NCBI RefSeq assembly: GCF_030384665.1
Contig: NC_083675.1
Span: forward strand, 1,422,001 to 1,486,000
Direction: 5' to 3'
DNA from: Lodderomyces elongisporus
Lineage: Eukaryota > Ascomycota > Pichiomycetes > Serinales > Debaryomycetaceae
DNA: 64,000 bases
In this document: positions 1 to 10,507 of the stretch, one piece after another
Position numbering within the stretch: the first letter of the stretch is position 1
How the letters are laid out: each line of letters starts with the position of its first letter
The notes under the pieces: model-generated
Database searches by the model: none
Told to the model about the DNA's origin: nothing
Seen by the model: only the letters and a program-made list of their open reading frames with translations
Made by a program: the position numbers and the translations under genes

Positions 1-155
1 CTTCAGACAGCACGGGTCAAAATTTACCAATAATCATAGATCATACCTTAGAACCTGGAATCAGTGAGAGGTCATATGCATTAGAGGTGGCACGACAAGC
101 AGGTTTTCCAGACCATGTCCTCAAGGAAGCAGAAGTTGCATTGGCAATGTTGTGA
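1..155 (+). CDS. MutS-family mismatch repair ATPase, C-terminal end only (probably MSH1)
   Basis: The reading frame is open from the left edge (codons start at base 3) to a TGA at 153-155. It encodes about 50 residues that match the extreme C-terminus of MutS ATPases: an aspartate-histidine stretch, then PGISERSYALEVARQAGFP, then a short helix. The pattern PG-x3-SY-x2-VA-x2-AG-P is typical of bacterial MutS and of the mitochondrial MutS homologue MSH1, more than of MSH2 to MSH6. MSH1 keeps mitochondrial DNA stable. The ATPase core lies outside the window, so the paralogue cannot be settled. The gene converges with NAF1 across about 155 bp of (TA)-rich DNA. Confidence 0.6.
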   Translation, partial: SDSTGQNLPIIIDHTLEPGISERSYALEVARQAGFPDHVLKEAEVALAML

Positions 156-207
156 CGGAGAAAAAAAAAAATAGATTCATGTTACACTTATATAGATATA
201 GATATTT

Positions 208-208
<1 letters not shown>

Positions 209-258
<50 letters not shown>

Positions 259-264
259 CATATA
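209..264. repeat. (TA)n tract between two convergent genes
   Basis: An almost uninterrupted TA dinucleotide run fills the short gap between the MutS-like stop and the NAF1 stop. TATATA is an efficiency element for yeast 3'-end formation, so the tract could serve as a shared bidirectional terminator. That role is inference. Confidence 0.8.
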
Positions 265-310
265 AATGCTTTTTTTAATATGTTGGTATACGTGCAATTT
301 ATTTATTTGA

Positions 311-1649
311 TTATTGGGGTGGTCTCTGTTGTGAGTTATTTTGATATTGGTACGGTTGTTGATTGCCTTGCATTTGTTTCATTAATAAACTTTGCAAGTA
401 CGCTAATTGATTTGGATCCACACCTGAAGTGTTTGAGGCATGACTTGGAAAAAATTGTTGTGGTTGCTGAATTGATGACTGCTGTTGCGATTGTTGAAAC
501 TGTTGAGGTTGTTGAGACTGTGGATAAGTGGGTACCGCATATGGTACAGAGCCAGTAGCATGAAAGTGCGATTGTGCTTGGTTTTGCGGAAACTGGCTAG
601 AATTTGGCGACATTTGATTATAAGGTGGTATCTGAGTTGGTGCACCATAAGGTGTATTATACTGATGAGCTTGCGTGTAATACATTTGAGTTTGTTGCGG
701 GCTCGAATATTGTGCTCTATTGTCTTGATGGCCAGTTGGGGGGTTGAAATTGTATTGCGGTGGCACTTGAGGTACTTGAGGTATTTGGGGAACTTGCGAA
801 ACTTGTGGGACTTGTGGGACTTGTGGGACTTGCGGAAGCAGATTAGATGTAAAGCTACGAGATTGGTATTGTGATTGCGTTTGTCCTCGAAGTTGATTGC
901 GAGGAGCTTGCTGTGATCTTGGTACATATGCTGTAGAGTTTGAACCAAAATGTTGTGCTGGATGGTTTGAGTGTACTCGTTGTTTCTTTTCAAAATGGTG
1001 CTGCTGATTGTGCGACTCTCTTTTGTTACCACCTACCTGGCTATTGCCATCCTTGCCCTTTCTTTTCTTCTTTTTGGCTTGTTTAGCCGCCAACTCACTC
1101 TCATCATCTGAAAATTCTTGTTCTTCTTCTGGTAACTCTTCATCGTGACAATTACTAGCATCTGTGCCCTTGATATGTTTAATGGTATCAGTGTATAAGA
1201 ATTGGGAGTCTGGAATCACGTAGTAGACGTTTTTACCTTTGCTATTTTTAAACCTCTCAAATTCCTCATCCGTGTTGAACTTAATACTATAAACTGGTTG
1301 CTGTACACGTCCAAATATCTCAAATAAAGGACCAATTGGTTTTCGATCCTCAAAACAAAAAATTGAACCTTCTTTTAATATTCTGAATTCTCCCGACGTG
1401 AAGGCTTTAACAATCACTGTTCTATCAACAATACCTGTAATTTTTCCGATAACTTCTATGGGTGCATTTTCAGGAACGGTATAATCCTCTGGTAATGATG
1501 GCGCTTTCTCTTCAACTTCATTGACAGATTTTATTGGACCATCAATGATATCACCTTCTTCATCGTCAATATCATCAACAACAAGAGAACCACTTTTTTT
1601 AGTTCCCACCTCATCAGCATCAGCATCATCGTCATCATCATCATCGTCA

Positions 1650-1683
<34 letters not shown>

Positions 1684-2401
1684 TAGAGGAGTCAGAATCG
1701 TCTTCGTCAGAAGAGTTAGTTGAACTTGGGCTTTCGTTATCACTATCACTTGAGACATCTCCTACATCGATTTCTTCATCTGATAGCTCTGTAGTAATTT
1801 CTTTTGTAAGGGGTGTATCTCCTTTGTTGCTCAGTACCATTTTTTCAGTATCCTCGTTTTGGTCATTGGTCAAGACTTCTTTGCTGGAATTATGATAAAC
1901 CTCCACTTTGTCAATATCCTTTGGATTAATTTCATCCAACACTGAGCTTTCTTCTTGTGCTTGTTTTGGTGCCTCTTCCTGTGCCTCTTCCTGTGCCTCT
2001 TCTTGTGCTACTTCAGACGAGACTTCTGTTACTGGTAACTCCAATTTTGACGGCAGTGTGTTGATCTCATTGTTTTTATCATTGTCTAACGCCATCTTGA
2101 CATCAGTTGCAATCTGTTCTGAAGATGCTGTATTGCTTTCTAGTTCTGTTTTTAAAAGCATAGTCTCCCCAGAATTTATTGAGGGCTCAAAACTCTTGGT
2201 TACTGAAGCGTAGTCCTCACCTACAGTGGCACTCTCATCGTGCTGATCCACCCTAATGTCATCGGATGCCACTTTCGTTTCAATGTTGTATGGTTCATCA
2301 CTTGCTTCATCCGTATTGGCTACTTGTTCCACTTTATTCTGATTTTCATCTTTTATTGCCTCGCTGTCGCCCATATTCACTTTTGTTTCGTTCTGATTCA
2401 T
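311..2401 (-). CDS. NAF1: H/ACA snoRNP assembly factor Naf1
   Basis: This is the nuclear chaperone that binds Cbf5/Nop10/Nhp2 during H/ACA snoRNP assembly and is later replaced by Gar1. The 696-residue protein has an acidic, Ser/Thr-rich N-terminal half with tandem EEAQ repeats around residues 130-150. An uninterrupted run of 19 aspartates lies at 241-259. The conserved Gar1/Naf1 beta-barrel spans about 310-415; it begins with APIEVIGKITGIVD, continues through GPLFEIFGRV, and ends near a lysine-rich segment. The Q/P/N-rich C-terminal third contains a PQV tandem array. The ATG is the first in frame, and a short AT-rich leader precedes it. The acidic first half and Q-rich tail match yeast Naf1, but this protein is longer than the roughly 490-residue S. 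cerevisiae protein because of low-complexity expansions. Confidence 0.93.
760..835 (-). repeat. 9-bp coding minisatellite (PQV repeat) in NAF1
   Basis: A 9-bp unit, read on the minus strand as Pro-Gln-Val with rare Ser or Ile variants, repeats about eight times. The most identical copies are adjacent, which points to recent slippage. The reading frame is kept. Confidence 0.85.
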
Positions 2402-3101
2402 CTTGATTGATTATTAATTATGTATTAATCAATTGCTGCTTTTACCAGATGTTATTGCTTTTTGAGCAGGGAAGATGGATAGCTCGCGTTTAAGATGGGG
2501 CATCGCGTTCGCAAATATGAACTATGAAATGCGCACTGTGTAAAAGGAACAAGCTACACAAAATTCAATTTCTCAAACTCGAACTCGAACATTCTGTCAA
2601 ATGTTTTCGCATACTATACTACATAGATCAAGAAGTTGAAGAAGATGCAAAATTGAATGCTTAATTAATTGTTCGTCTAATAAAGCCAAATATAAACATC
2701 TTGAACAAGTCGTGTTCTGGAGTAGACTTATTCAAGATACTACTTTGCTTTTTCGAATATTATTTTTCAGTATCAAACACACAAATCGTAGCTCAAAGAC
2801 TAACTTGTAATTCACATAAATTACGCATCAATTTGTGTGGAAATAAATACCAATCCATACATAGGAAAATCTTAAACTCAATTCCAAAAAAGAAAATATA
2901 TATATATATTAAAATAAGCAACCAGTTTCATTCAAGGGAAGCAAAAGATCAAGCATAGAAGTCATCTTTGCCATTGAGTAGTTCTAATATACTTATTTAT
3001 AAACCTCTTACATGTTTAAACAAACAAACAAGAGAACAGTAGATGTTAGTATTTCGTTTTAAACAAATGCTGCTTACACCGCTGTGTTATGAATGCACAG
3101 G

Positions 3102-3107
3102 CACGTG
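3102..3107. promoter_or_regulatory. CACGTG E-box (Cbf1-type), distal
   Basis: A palindromic CACGTG in the context gCACGTGAc lies about 825 bp upstream of RPL15. In Candida albicans, Cbf1 sites are a known part of ribosomal protein promoters. Assignment to RPL15 rather than NAF1 is inference. Confidence 0.4.
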
Positions 3108-3399
3108 ACTTTGAACACAATATATATATATATATATATATTTGTATACAGACACCGAGAACTTAAAAAAGAAACATAAGTGAGAGATACAGGCAGAGAG
3201 TAAATATCAATACTTGAAAGTCTAACAAGTACTAGTGATTTTCTCATGTTACGTTTATTATTTTGCAAATGTTGACTATTCCAATGTATCCAACCACTTC
3301 TTGTGACTAACTTATGTTAAGAGGTAGAAATTTCAATTGACAATCAAACCCAGTTTGTTATTTGGTTGTATAGTCATCAATAATAAAAAACGTGCAAAT

Positions 3400-3420
3400 C
3401 ACGTGCATACACCTAGGGCT
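3400..3420. promoter_or_regulatory. Paired Cbf1-type E-box and Tbf1-type TAGGG site upstream of RPL15
   Basis: CACGTG at 3400-3405 (preceded by T, giving TCACGTG) is followed 8 bases later by TAGGGCT at 3414-3420. Tbf1 plus Cbf1 is the ribosomal-protein promoter combination described for C. albicans, where Rap1 does not have that role. The pair lies about 510-530 bp upstream of the RPL15 ATG. Confidence 0.55.
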
Positions 3421-3740
3421 TTAACTATTTACTTTCTCTTTTTTCCATTTTCTTGTTTCTTTTTTCTTTTATCAATTCTAAACAAAAAAAAGGGATGGAC
3501 TCCAAAGAGAATTTGTTTACTTAAAGCTAGATACAGAATTAAAGAGTTTGTTCTTGTCCTTAACTCTAGCAGACAATAATAACGTCAGTCTTTGTTGAAA
3601 GCGAAGAGCATTGTAAGGAAGATTTGGTGTAGATTGATTGAGTTGGATTTAGTATCTTTATTTTCTTTTTTCTGTTGGTGTGTAGTATGATCCTGTAGTT
3701 AGTGCTCTGAAACTATTTTTGTGTCACAATGAGATTCATC

Positions 3741-3750
3741 AAAAAATTTT
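3741..3750 (+). promoter_or_regulatory. RRPE-like AAAAAATTTT element upstream of RPL15
   Basis: An AAAAAATTTTC element lies about 180-190 bp before the RPL15 ATG. It resembles the ribosomal RNA processing element found in ribosome biogenesis and some ribosomal protein promoters of yeasts. In AT-rich DNA the motif is easy to find by chance. Confidence 0.3.
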
Positions 3751-3763
3751 CAGTATTCCATCG

Positions 3764-3805
3764 AAAGAGCGAGCGAGAGTGAGACAGCGAGAGTGAGGGA
3801 GACAA
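3764..3805 (+). repeat. GA-rich tract on the coding strand, RPL15 promoter or leader
   Basis: A purine tract of GAGA/GAGC units lies 126-167 bp upstream of the RPL15 ATG. Similar tracts on the coding strand occur upstream of five other genes in the window. Confidence 0.6.
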
Positions 3806-3930
3806 GAAATCTGAAAAAAAATATTGGAAAGAAAACATTTCAAATAGGTTTTAGTTTCTCTTTTTTTTTTTTTTTTCGTTTTTTTACCTTTTATAACCAA
3901 CCATCTTCAGTAATAGTCAATTAGTCAATC

Positions 3931-4545
3931 ATGGGTGCCTACAAATATTTAGAGGAGTTGCAAAGAAAGAAGCAATCCGATGTCATGAGATTCCTTTACA
4001 GGGTCAGATGTTGGGAATACAGACAAAAGAATGTCATCCACAGAGCTTCTAGACCATCAAGACCAGACAAGGCTAGAAGATTGGGTTACAAGGCCAAGCA
4101 AGGTTTTGTTATCTACAGAGTCAGAGTCAGAAGAGGTGGTAGAAAGAGACCAGTTCCAAAGGGTGCTACTTACGGTAAGCCAACCAACCAAGGTGTCAAC
4201 CACTTGAAATACCAAAAATCATTGAGATCTACTGCCGAGGAAAGAGTTGGTAGAAGAGCTGCTAACTTGAGAGTTTTGAACTCATACTGGGTTAACCAAG
4301 ACTCCACCTACAAGTACTTTGAAGTTATCTTGGTTGATCCTCAACACAAGGCTATCAGAAGAGACCCAAGATACAACTGGATCGCTAACGCTGTTCACAA
4401 ACACAGAGAAGCTAGAGGTCTTACCTCTGCTGGTAAGAAATCCAGAGGTATCAACAAGGGTCACTTGTACAACAAGACCAGAGCCGGTAGAAGACACACC
4501 TGGAAGAAGCACAACACCTTGTCCTTGTGGAGATACAGATCATAA
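3931..4545 (+). CDS. RPL15: 60S ribosomal protein L15 (eL15)
   Basis: This structural protein of the large ribosomal subunit binds 25S rRNA. It is 204 residues, the usual length for the family, and colinear from [19 protein letters not shown] to the C-terminal LWRYRS. It is rich in Arg and Lys, as expected. Codon use is strongly biased (TTG for Leu, AGA for Arg, GGT for Gly), and I find no in-frame CTG codon, which fits high expression in a CUG-Ser yeast. No intron is needed. Upstream DNA carries Cbf1/Tbf1-type sites and a poly-T run ending about 40 bp before the ATG. Confidence 0.98.
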   Translation: MGAYKYLEELQRKKQSDVMRFLYRVRCWEYRQKNVIHRASRPSRPDKARRLGYKAKQGFVIYRVRVRRGGRKRPVPKGATYGKPTNQGVNHLKYQKSLRSTAEERVGRRAANLRVLNSYWVNQDSTYKYFEVILVDPQHKAIRRDPRYNWIANAVHKHREARGLTSAGKKSRGINKGHLYNKTRAGRRHTWKKHNTLSLWRYRS

Positions 4546-5569
4546 GTTCGTTGTTGAGCTCATGCTGCGAAAGTTTTTATCACAAAATTTTGTTGGCTGT
4601 TTAATATCTTGTATGAAACTCTATACATAGTGAATTAAAAAATATATTGCAGCAGTAACTCCTGTGCTGATCTTGTTAAACTTGCATTTTGATATGTATT
4701 CTTGTTTCTTTCCTTCATTCTCTCTAAGTTTTTACTGGTTTTTTCTTCTTTTTCTTTTTTTTTTGTTTTTTTTTTTTTTTGCATTTCACTAATTTTCATC
4801 TTTTGTTTCGAAACAGGGTTGAAAAGGTAGATTTTCTTCCATCATTGATGCAAGTTAATTACGCTTATTTTCAAATGCTTACTAAATAGTAGTTGGATCT
4901 ACAGTAACATGTACCAAAGTAATTGTCGTGGACTATGCCATTCATCGTGTTAGCTATATAAATTGAGTCATCGTTCCTATATTGTTAATTTTACTCTGTC
5001 TTTACTTACAATCACACGTTAATTAAGTTATGGTTCATATTGGATGTAAGGAGTCAATACTAATTAAATAAATTTGTGAGTAGAGAAAATATGAACACAA
5101 AGAAGACGCAATCTAATTCCTTTTACATTTTCTCTTTTTTCTTTTCCTTTTTTTTTTCTTTCTTTCTTTTTTTGTCCTCTCGCTTTTACTCCGTTTCCCC
5201 TAAGATGAAAAAAAAAAAAAAATAGAAGGCGTATCAACTCTCCATTCTAATCAAGTTTGGGTCTCACGTTATCTCAAGCTGTTCGACGAAATCAATTGAA
5301 GAATACTTTTTTTCTTTTTACTTTTTCTTATTCTTTTCCTTTTTTTCTTTCCTTGCAAATATCAATTAGCTTTCTTTCTCCATTAGCTTCTTTCACTATT
5401 CAATACCTTTTCCTTTATATATTCATATATATATATTTATTTCTTTGGGTTTTCTGAAATAATTTGCCAAAGAAAACACAAGAGGTTTCGAAACAACAGT
5501 ACTTTTACATTTGTTGTTAGAATTGATTGATAGCATTCATTCCTAATAAGCATAAATTTCAAAGCAGAT

Positions 5570-5601
<32 letters not shown>

Positions 5602-5610
5602 TAAAAGAAA
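4546..5610. other. Intergenic: RPL15 3' region and ADE17 promoter
   Basis: About 1.06 kb with poly-T and poly-pyrimidine tracts near 4740-4790 and 5125-5175. There are two Gcn4/Bas1-type sites, and a (TA)n run at about 5570-5604 ends within a few bases of the ADE17 ATG. No gene or RNA seen. Confidence 0.6.
4964..4970. promoter_or_regulatory. Gcn4-type site TGAGTCA upstream of ADE17
   Basis: A perfect TGASTCA heptamer lies about 640 bp before the ADE17 ATG. A second half-type site, GGAGTCA (reverse complement TGACTCC), lies at 5050-5056. Gcn4 and Bas1/Bas2 control purine genes through TGACTC cores in S. cerevisiae, so these are plausible ADE17 elements. The distance is long and the use is inferred. 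Confidence 0.45.
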
Positions 5611-7383
5611 ATGACCGAGCACAAGCAAACAGCTATCTTGTCAGTCTACGACAAAACTGGTCTTTTGGATCTTGCCAAGGGATTGGTTGCCGCTAATGTG
5701 CGTATTTTGGCATCTGGTGGTACCGCCAAGTTGGTTCGTGAGGCTGGTTTCCCTGTGGAAGATGTTTCCTCAATCACCCACGCTCCAGAGATGTTAGGGG
5801 GAAGAGTTAAGACATTGCACCCTGCTGTCCATGGTGGTATTTTGGCAAGAAACTTGGAAAGTGACGAACAGGACTTGGCCGCACAAGGAATCGAGAAGGT
5901 TGATTACGTTGTTTGTAACTTGTACCCATTCAAGGAAACTGTTTCAAAGATTGCAGTCACAGTTGACGAAGCAATTGAAGAAATTGATATTGGTGGAGTT
6001 ACTTTGTTGAGAGCAGCAGCCAAGAACCACCAAAGAGTCACCATTTTGTCCGACCCTAAGGATTACTCTGGATTTTTGAGCGAGTTAAAAGAAGGGAAAA
6101 TTACTACTGAAACTAGAAACAGACTAGCTTTGAAGGCATTCGAGCACACAGCCGATTACGATGTTGCCATTTCCGATTTCTTCAGAAAGCAATATGCTGA
6201 AGATGTTTCGCAATTGCCTTTGAGATACGGTGCCAACCCACACCAAAAGCCTGCTCAAGCTTTTGTTTCACAAGGTGAGTTGCCATTCAAGGTCTTGAAC
6301 GGTTCTCCAGGATACATTAATTTATTGGATGCCTTAAACTCTTGGCCATTGGTTAAGGAGTTATCAGCTTCCTTAAACTTGCCAGCAGCTGCTTCATTTA
6401 AGCACGTTTCACCAGCAGGTGCCGCAATTGGTTTGCCATTATCAGATGTCGAAAAGAAAATCTATTTTGTTGAAGACATTGAAAACTTGTCACCATTGGC
6501 CAATGCCTACGCCAGAGCGAGAGGTGCCGACAGGATGTCCTCATTTGGTGACTTTATTGCTCTTTCAAACATTGTTGATAAGCCAACTGCTCAAATCATC
6601 TCCAAGGAAGTTTCTGATGGTGTTATTGCTCCAGGATACTCGGATGAAGCTCTTGAGCTTTTGAAAAAGAAGAAAGGTGGTAAATATTGTGTGTTACAAA
6701 TTGATCCAAACTTTACACCAGACAATTTGGAAAATAGGCAAGTTTATGGTGTAACTTTACAGCAAAAGAGAAATGATGCCATCATCAAAGGATCTTCATT
6801 TAAGGAAATCGTTTCTAGAAACAAGGACTTGACCGAACAAGGTGCTATTGATTTAACTCTCGCTACCATTGCCTTGAAATACACTCAGTCGAACTCAGTT
6901 TGTTATGCCAAGAATGGTATGGTTATTGGTTTGGGTGCTGGTCAACAGTCAAGAATCCACTGTACAAGACTTGCTGGTGACAAGGCTGACAACTGGTGGT
7001 TTAGACAACACCCAAGAGTTTTGGGTTTCAAATGGGCCAAGGGTGTCAAGAGACCTGAAAAATCCAATGCCATTGACTTGTACGTCTCCAACCAAATCCC
7101 AACCGAAGAACCAGAAAAGTCTGAATATGAGTCCAAGTTTGAAGAGGTGCCAAAGCCATTGACAGAAGAAGAGAGGAAAGAATGGTTGAGCAAGTTGAAC
7201 AATGTTGCGTTGTCTTCAGATGCATTCTTCCCATTCCCAGACAATGTTTACAGAGCTGCTAGATCAGGTGTCAAGTTCATTGCTGCTCCAAGTGGTTCAG
7301 TAATGGACAAGGCTGTTTTCAATGCTGCTGATGCCAATGACATTGTCTACGTTGAGAACCCAATCAGACTTTTCCACCACTAA
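5611..7383 (+). CDS. ADE17: Bifunctional AICAR transformylase / IMP cyclohydrolase
   Basis: This enzyme catalyses the last two steps of de novo IMP synthesis: 10-formyl-THF-dependent formylation of AICAR, then ring closure of FAICAR. It is 590 residues, the normal length for fungal Ade16/Ade17. The N-terminal MGS-like cyclohydrolase domain (about 1-195) opens with [11 protein letters not shown] and contains the [18 protein letters not shown] signature. The transformylase domain follows, with RYGANPHQ and, near residue 265, a [12 protein letters not shown] segment carrying the catalytic Lys-His pair. The start is fixed by homology, although a (TA)n tract reaches to within 10 bp of it. I find no in-frame CTG, a sign of strong expression. 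Only one such gene is visible here, so ADE16 versus ADE17 is a naming choice. Confidence 0.96.
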   Translation: MTEHKQTAILSVYDKTGLLDLAKGLVAANVRILASGGTAKLVREAGFPVEDVSSITHAPEMLGGRVKTLHPAVHGGILARNLESDEQDLAAQGIEKVDYVVCNLYPFKETVSKIAVTVDEAIEEIDIGGVTLLRAAAKNHQRVTILSDPKDYSGFLSELKEGKITTETRNRLALKAFEHTADYDVAISDFFRKQYAEDVSQLPLRYGANPHQKPAQAFVSQGELPFKVLNGSPGYINLLDALNSWPLVKELSASLNLPAAASFKHVSPAGAAIGLPLSDVEKKIYFVEDIENLSPLANAYARARGADRMSSFGDFIALSNIVDKPTAQIISKEVSDGVIAPGYSDEALELLKKKKGGKYCVLQIDPNFTPDNLENRQVYGVTLQQKRNDAIIKGSSFKEIVSRNKDLTEQGAIDLTLATIALKYTQSNSVCYAKNGMVIGLGAGQQSRIHCTRLAGDKADNWWFRQHPRVLGFKWAKGVKRPEKSNAIDLYVSNQIPTEEPEKSEYESKFEEVPKPLTEEERKEWLSKLNNVALSSDAFFPFPDNVYRAARSGVKFIAAPSGSVMDKAVFNAADANDIVYVENPIRLFHH

Positions 7384-8192
7384 CCGAGTTGTTATTTATC
7401 TTTTAAATATATGCAAACTTCTTTATAATTGAATGAATGATATCAAGAAAATAAGAGAAAAAAACAAGAATCTTAACCAATTAGGAAATGAAAAAAGAAA
7501 ACCAATCTAACAACAAGAATCAACTACAAATAAAGTACAGTTGTAGTTGAAAAATAATATTGTAGAGTGTTGGAAAAGAAAACTAAGAGAGAGTAGAATT
7601 CAAGTAGTAAAACTTGTGGAGAAAAGTAGCGCTACCCTTTACTTTAGTATTCTATTTTTTTTATTTTTTTGAAATTAAAGAAAAAAAATAAAAAATAAAA
7701 AAATAAAAAAAAAATATTAAAAAAAAAATATATATATATATAAATAAACATGCTCGTTAAGTACACCTACCTCATTAGCACACGTCAGTTTGTCGCGCCA
7801 GGTAACCCAAAGTACAACGAGAATGAGAGAGAGGGAGAGAGAGAAAGGGAGAAAAGAAGAAAAAAAAAAGTCAACGGCGGTATTGACGATTTGAAAAAAA
7901 AAAGACCAAAAAAAAAAGTACAAACGGTGTTGTTTCCGGAGAGTACACTGGTACCAATTTCATTGACAATTAAGATTCCAGATCCAATTCCAATTCCAAT
8001 TCCACTGACCTCCCCACTTCACTGAATCACAATAGTTTTAAGCAATACTATAACTTCCATAAGCGAGACCATCATTGTCATCAGGACCATAGGGAAAGAC
8101 TACTACCAGCACCATCACTACCACCATCACCAGCACCAGCACCACCGCCACCGCCACCGCGAACATAATAACAACATACACATACTAGAACA
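7384..8192. other. Intergenic: ADE17 terminator and SEC63 promoter/leader
   Basis: About 0.8 kb of poly-A and (TA)n near 7655-7745, then a GA tract at about 7819-7860. A TTCCAA/ATTCCA repeat follows at 7980-8005. An array of CAC/ACC/GCC triplets runs at 8105-8160, close to the SEC63 ATG. An ATG-initiated frame of 91 codons (7750-8025) is made largely of these repeats; I do not call it a gene, but it would act as an upstream frame if transcription starts above it. Confidence 0.55.
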
Positions 8193-10301
8193 ATGTCTTC
8201 TTCTGAATACAATTATGACGAGGAAGGTGAGACCTGGCCTTTTTTTGTGTTGGCATTATTAACATTTGTATTATTACCTCTAACAATTAAGTATGCCACA
8301 CGTATTTTTTCACCTGATCCCGAAAAGATCAATGCAACAATTGAAGGCTCTATCAAAGAGAATGGTGAGTCAGTCAGGGTCCCCAACTTGGCTGCAATCA
8401 ATGTTTATAAGAGCAAGAAAAAGTCGCTGAAAGTGTTCAACAAGACGCTCGTGTTGCTCATCATTGGATGGAGCTTGGTGATTTACGTTGGCAAATACTT
8501 GACCAAAGAAGCAAACATGACGGGAATGTTTGATCCTTATTCAATTTTGGATGTGTCTTTCTCAGCCAGTGAAAGGGAAATCAAAAGCCACTACAGAAAA
8601 TTATCACTTAAGTACCACCCGGATAAGTTACCTAGGGACCTTACCGAGGAAGCAAGATTGAAAATGGAACAAGAATATATTCGCTTGACTAGTGCGTACA
8701 AGGCTTTGACCGATGAAGCTACAAGAGAAAATTTTATTAGATATGGACATCCTGATGGTGAGCAACCTATAACGCATGGAATTGCTTTACCCAAATTTTT
8801 GGTGGAAGGCAAGTACTCTTCCATTGTTGTGGTCTTTTATTTTGCTCTCATTGGATTGCTCTTACCAATCATTGTTGGTAAATGGTGGAGCAATGTCAAG
8901 AGCCACACGAGAAAGGGATTACACGTCCAAACAGCTGGTGACTATGTACTCAAGTTTGCTGATAAAGACCCAGCAAAGATTATAACTCCAGACACAATCT
9001 TGGAATATGTTCTTGAAAGTCAAGAAGTTGACGAATTACTTCCCGGACTCAGTCTCAAGGAAAAGAAGGCTTTGGTTGAAGAGCATTTGAATAGAAAATT
9101 TGATTTGAACAATGATAAGCACGAGAGACAAAAAGTTGAACTAATCGCCATGTTGCCCTTTTTGGTTGATGGATTGATTGATATTGCAATTGCATTTAGA
9201 CTACATGAAGTCATTTTTGCTGCAGAAGATTTGAAACGCGCAGTGATCCAAGCAGTGCCAATATCAGGGAAACATCAAGACATCTTACAACTTCCATTTG
9301 TTGACAAGGATGTTGTTCAGAAACAACCAGTAAAGAAATTGGGTAAATTGCTCACTTTATCTCAAGATGACGCAAAGAAGGCTCTTGGTATCACGAATGA
9401 GGCGGATTTGAAAAAAGCACTCAGGATTGCAGAGCTGCTTCCTACACTCAGAGTTATTGATGCAAAAGTCATGGTTCCTGGAGAAGAAGGTGTGCCTCCA
9501 CATTCAAACGCGCATGTATCCATTAAATTTTTGGTTAAATCGCCTAGATTGAAATCGTGTCCGGAAATTGGTGAAGATGGGGACGATGAGAGGTTAAAAG
9601 ATGAAGAGACACTTGAGTACATGAAGAACCCAATGATTGTCAATGATAAGCAACCAACTTTACCCTTTGCATATGCTCCATACTTTCCACAATCAGTAAG
9701 AAACAAATGGTCATGTTATTTGATATCTCAAAGTGAAAACAAATTAGTTGATGGTAGCTCTTCGTACAATTTGGAAAAGATTGACTTATCTAACTTGAAA
9801 CTTACTCAGGAAGAATGGGAGAAGGGGGAGAAGGTAACAATCAGTACTTACAAATTTCCATTACCAACTGCCGTGGGAAATGTTGGAAAGGTTTATTATA
9901 GATTGGTGATGAAGAATAGCACTTATTATGGAGCAGATGTTGATATTCCAATCGACTTGGAAGTGACACCAGTTTCTAAAGAGAAGAGTCTAGCTGGCGT
10001 AAAGAAATTGATGGAAACAAAACAGAAGGAAAGCGAGGCAGACTCTGACGAAGAGGAGTATGAAGATTCGGATAGTGATATTTCTGATCCAGAAGAAGAT
10101 AGTCTAGCAGGTGCTTTAGCTGCTTTGCGAGGAGAAATGAGCAAAAAGTCGGCGAAGGCTGGAAAACGATCCGCTCATGAACAAGGTTCCGAGGATGAAG
10201 GAGACGACGAGGAAGAAGAAGAAGAAGAGGAGGAGGAGGAAGAGGTGTTTACCGATATCAATACAGATACAGAAGATGAGGCAGAGGATGAAGCAAAATG
10301 A
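8193..10301 (+). CDS. SEC63: ER translocon J-protein Sec63
   Basis: This ER membrane protein of the Sec62/63 complex recruits Kar2/BiP to the Sec61 channel for post-translational import. The 702-residue protein has a membrane segment near 15-35, a second near 83-103, a lumenal J domain near 112-190 with the HPD motif at 142-144, and a third membrane segment near 208-232. A long cytosolic Brl (Sec63) domain follows. The C-terminal tail from about 605 is very acidic and includes a long Glu run; this fits the known CK2-phosphorylated, Sec62-binding tail. In-frame CTG codons occur at residue 79 and in the Brl domain and should be read as Ser in this clade. Confidence 0.96.
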   Translation: MSSSEYNYDEEGETWPFFVLALLTFVLLPLTIKYATRIFSPDPEKINATIEGSIKENGESVRVPNLAAINVYKSKKKSLKVFNKTLVLLIIGWSLVIYVGKYLTKEANMTGMFDPYSILDVSFSASEREIKSHYRKLSLKYHPDKLPRDLTEEARLKMEQEYIRLTSAYKALTDEATRENFIRYGHPDGEQPITHGIALPKFLVEGKYSSIVVVFYFALIGLLLPIIVGKWWSNVKSHTRKGLHVQTAGDYVLKFADKDPAKIITPDTILEYVLESQEVDELLPGLSLKEKKALVEEHLNRKFDLNNDKHERQKVELIAMLPFLVDGLIDIAIAFRLHEVIFAAEDLKRAVIQAVPISGKHQDILQLPFVDKDVVQKQPVKKLGKLLTLSQDDAKKALGITNEADLKKALRIAELLPTLRVIDAKVMVPGEEGVPPHSNAHVSIKFLVKSPRLKSCPEIGEDGDDERLKDEETLEYMKNPMIVNDKQPTLPFAYAPYFPQSVRNKWSCYLISQSENKLVDGSSSYNLEKIDLSNLKLTQEEWEKGEKVTISTYKFPLPTAVGNVGKVYYRLVMKNSTYYGADVDIPIDLEVTPVSKEKSLAGVKKLMETKQKESEADSDEEEYEDSDSDISDPEEDSLAGALAALRGEMSKKSAKAGKRSAHEQGSEDEGDDEEEEEEEEEEEEVFTDINTDTEDEAEDEAK

Positions 10302-10507
10302 GCATAGATAGGCTTTGTTTTTTAGAATGCATTAATGCATACATATATATCTATATATCCATATATCTATATATATATATATATACATATCAAACTATAT
10401 ACAGCTTTAGATAACCACCAAAGCATTCATTTAGAGTATTCTATATTTTTCTTCTATATTTTTTTTTTCTATATTTTATTATTTTGAATAGCTTAATTGC
10501 CACGCCT
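10302..10507. terminator. Shared 3' region of convergent SEC63 and NAT5 with (TA)n
   Basis: A 206-bp gap between convergent stops. A nearly continuous TATA/ATAT run fills 10341-10390, followed by T-rich DNA towards NAT5. This is compatible with a bidirectional polyadenylation region. Only the composition is seen. Confidence 0.5.

Larger units (their letters stand above)
2402..3930. other. Intergenic: divergent NAF1/RPL15 control region, no gene seen
   Basis: This 1.5-kb region separates two ribosome-related genes. On the RPL15 side it has two CACGTG E-boxes, a TAGGG-type site, an AAAAAATTTT element, a GA tract and a long poly-T run just before the start. On the NAF1 side an 8-bp inverted repeat (ATTGATTA at 2406-2413, TAATCAAT at 2426-2433) lies directly upstream of the ATG. 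A (TA)n tract lies near 3120-3140. The short open frames here lack ATG starts or are low complexity, so I do not call a gene. Confidence 0.7.

Noticed and set aside
1521..1895. Serine-rich frame antisense to NAF1
   Set aside because: Shadow of the NAF1 Asp/Glu codons on the opposite strand.
3741..3750. RRPE element as proof of ribosome-biogenesis control of RPL15
   Set aside because: AAAAAATTTT is too common in AT-rich DNA to rely on; listed only as a low-confidence site.
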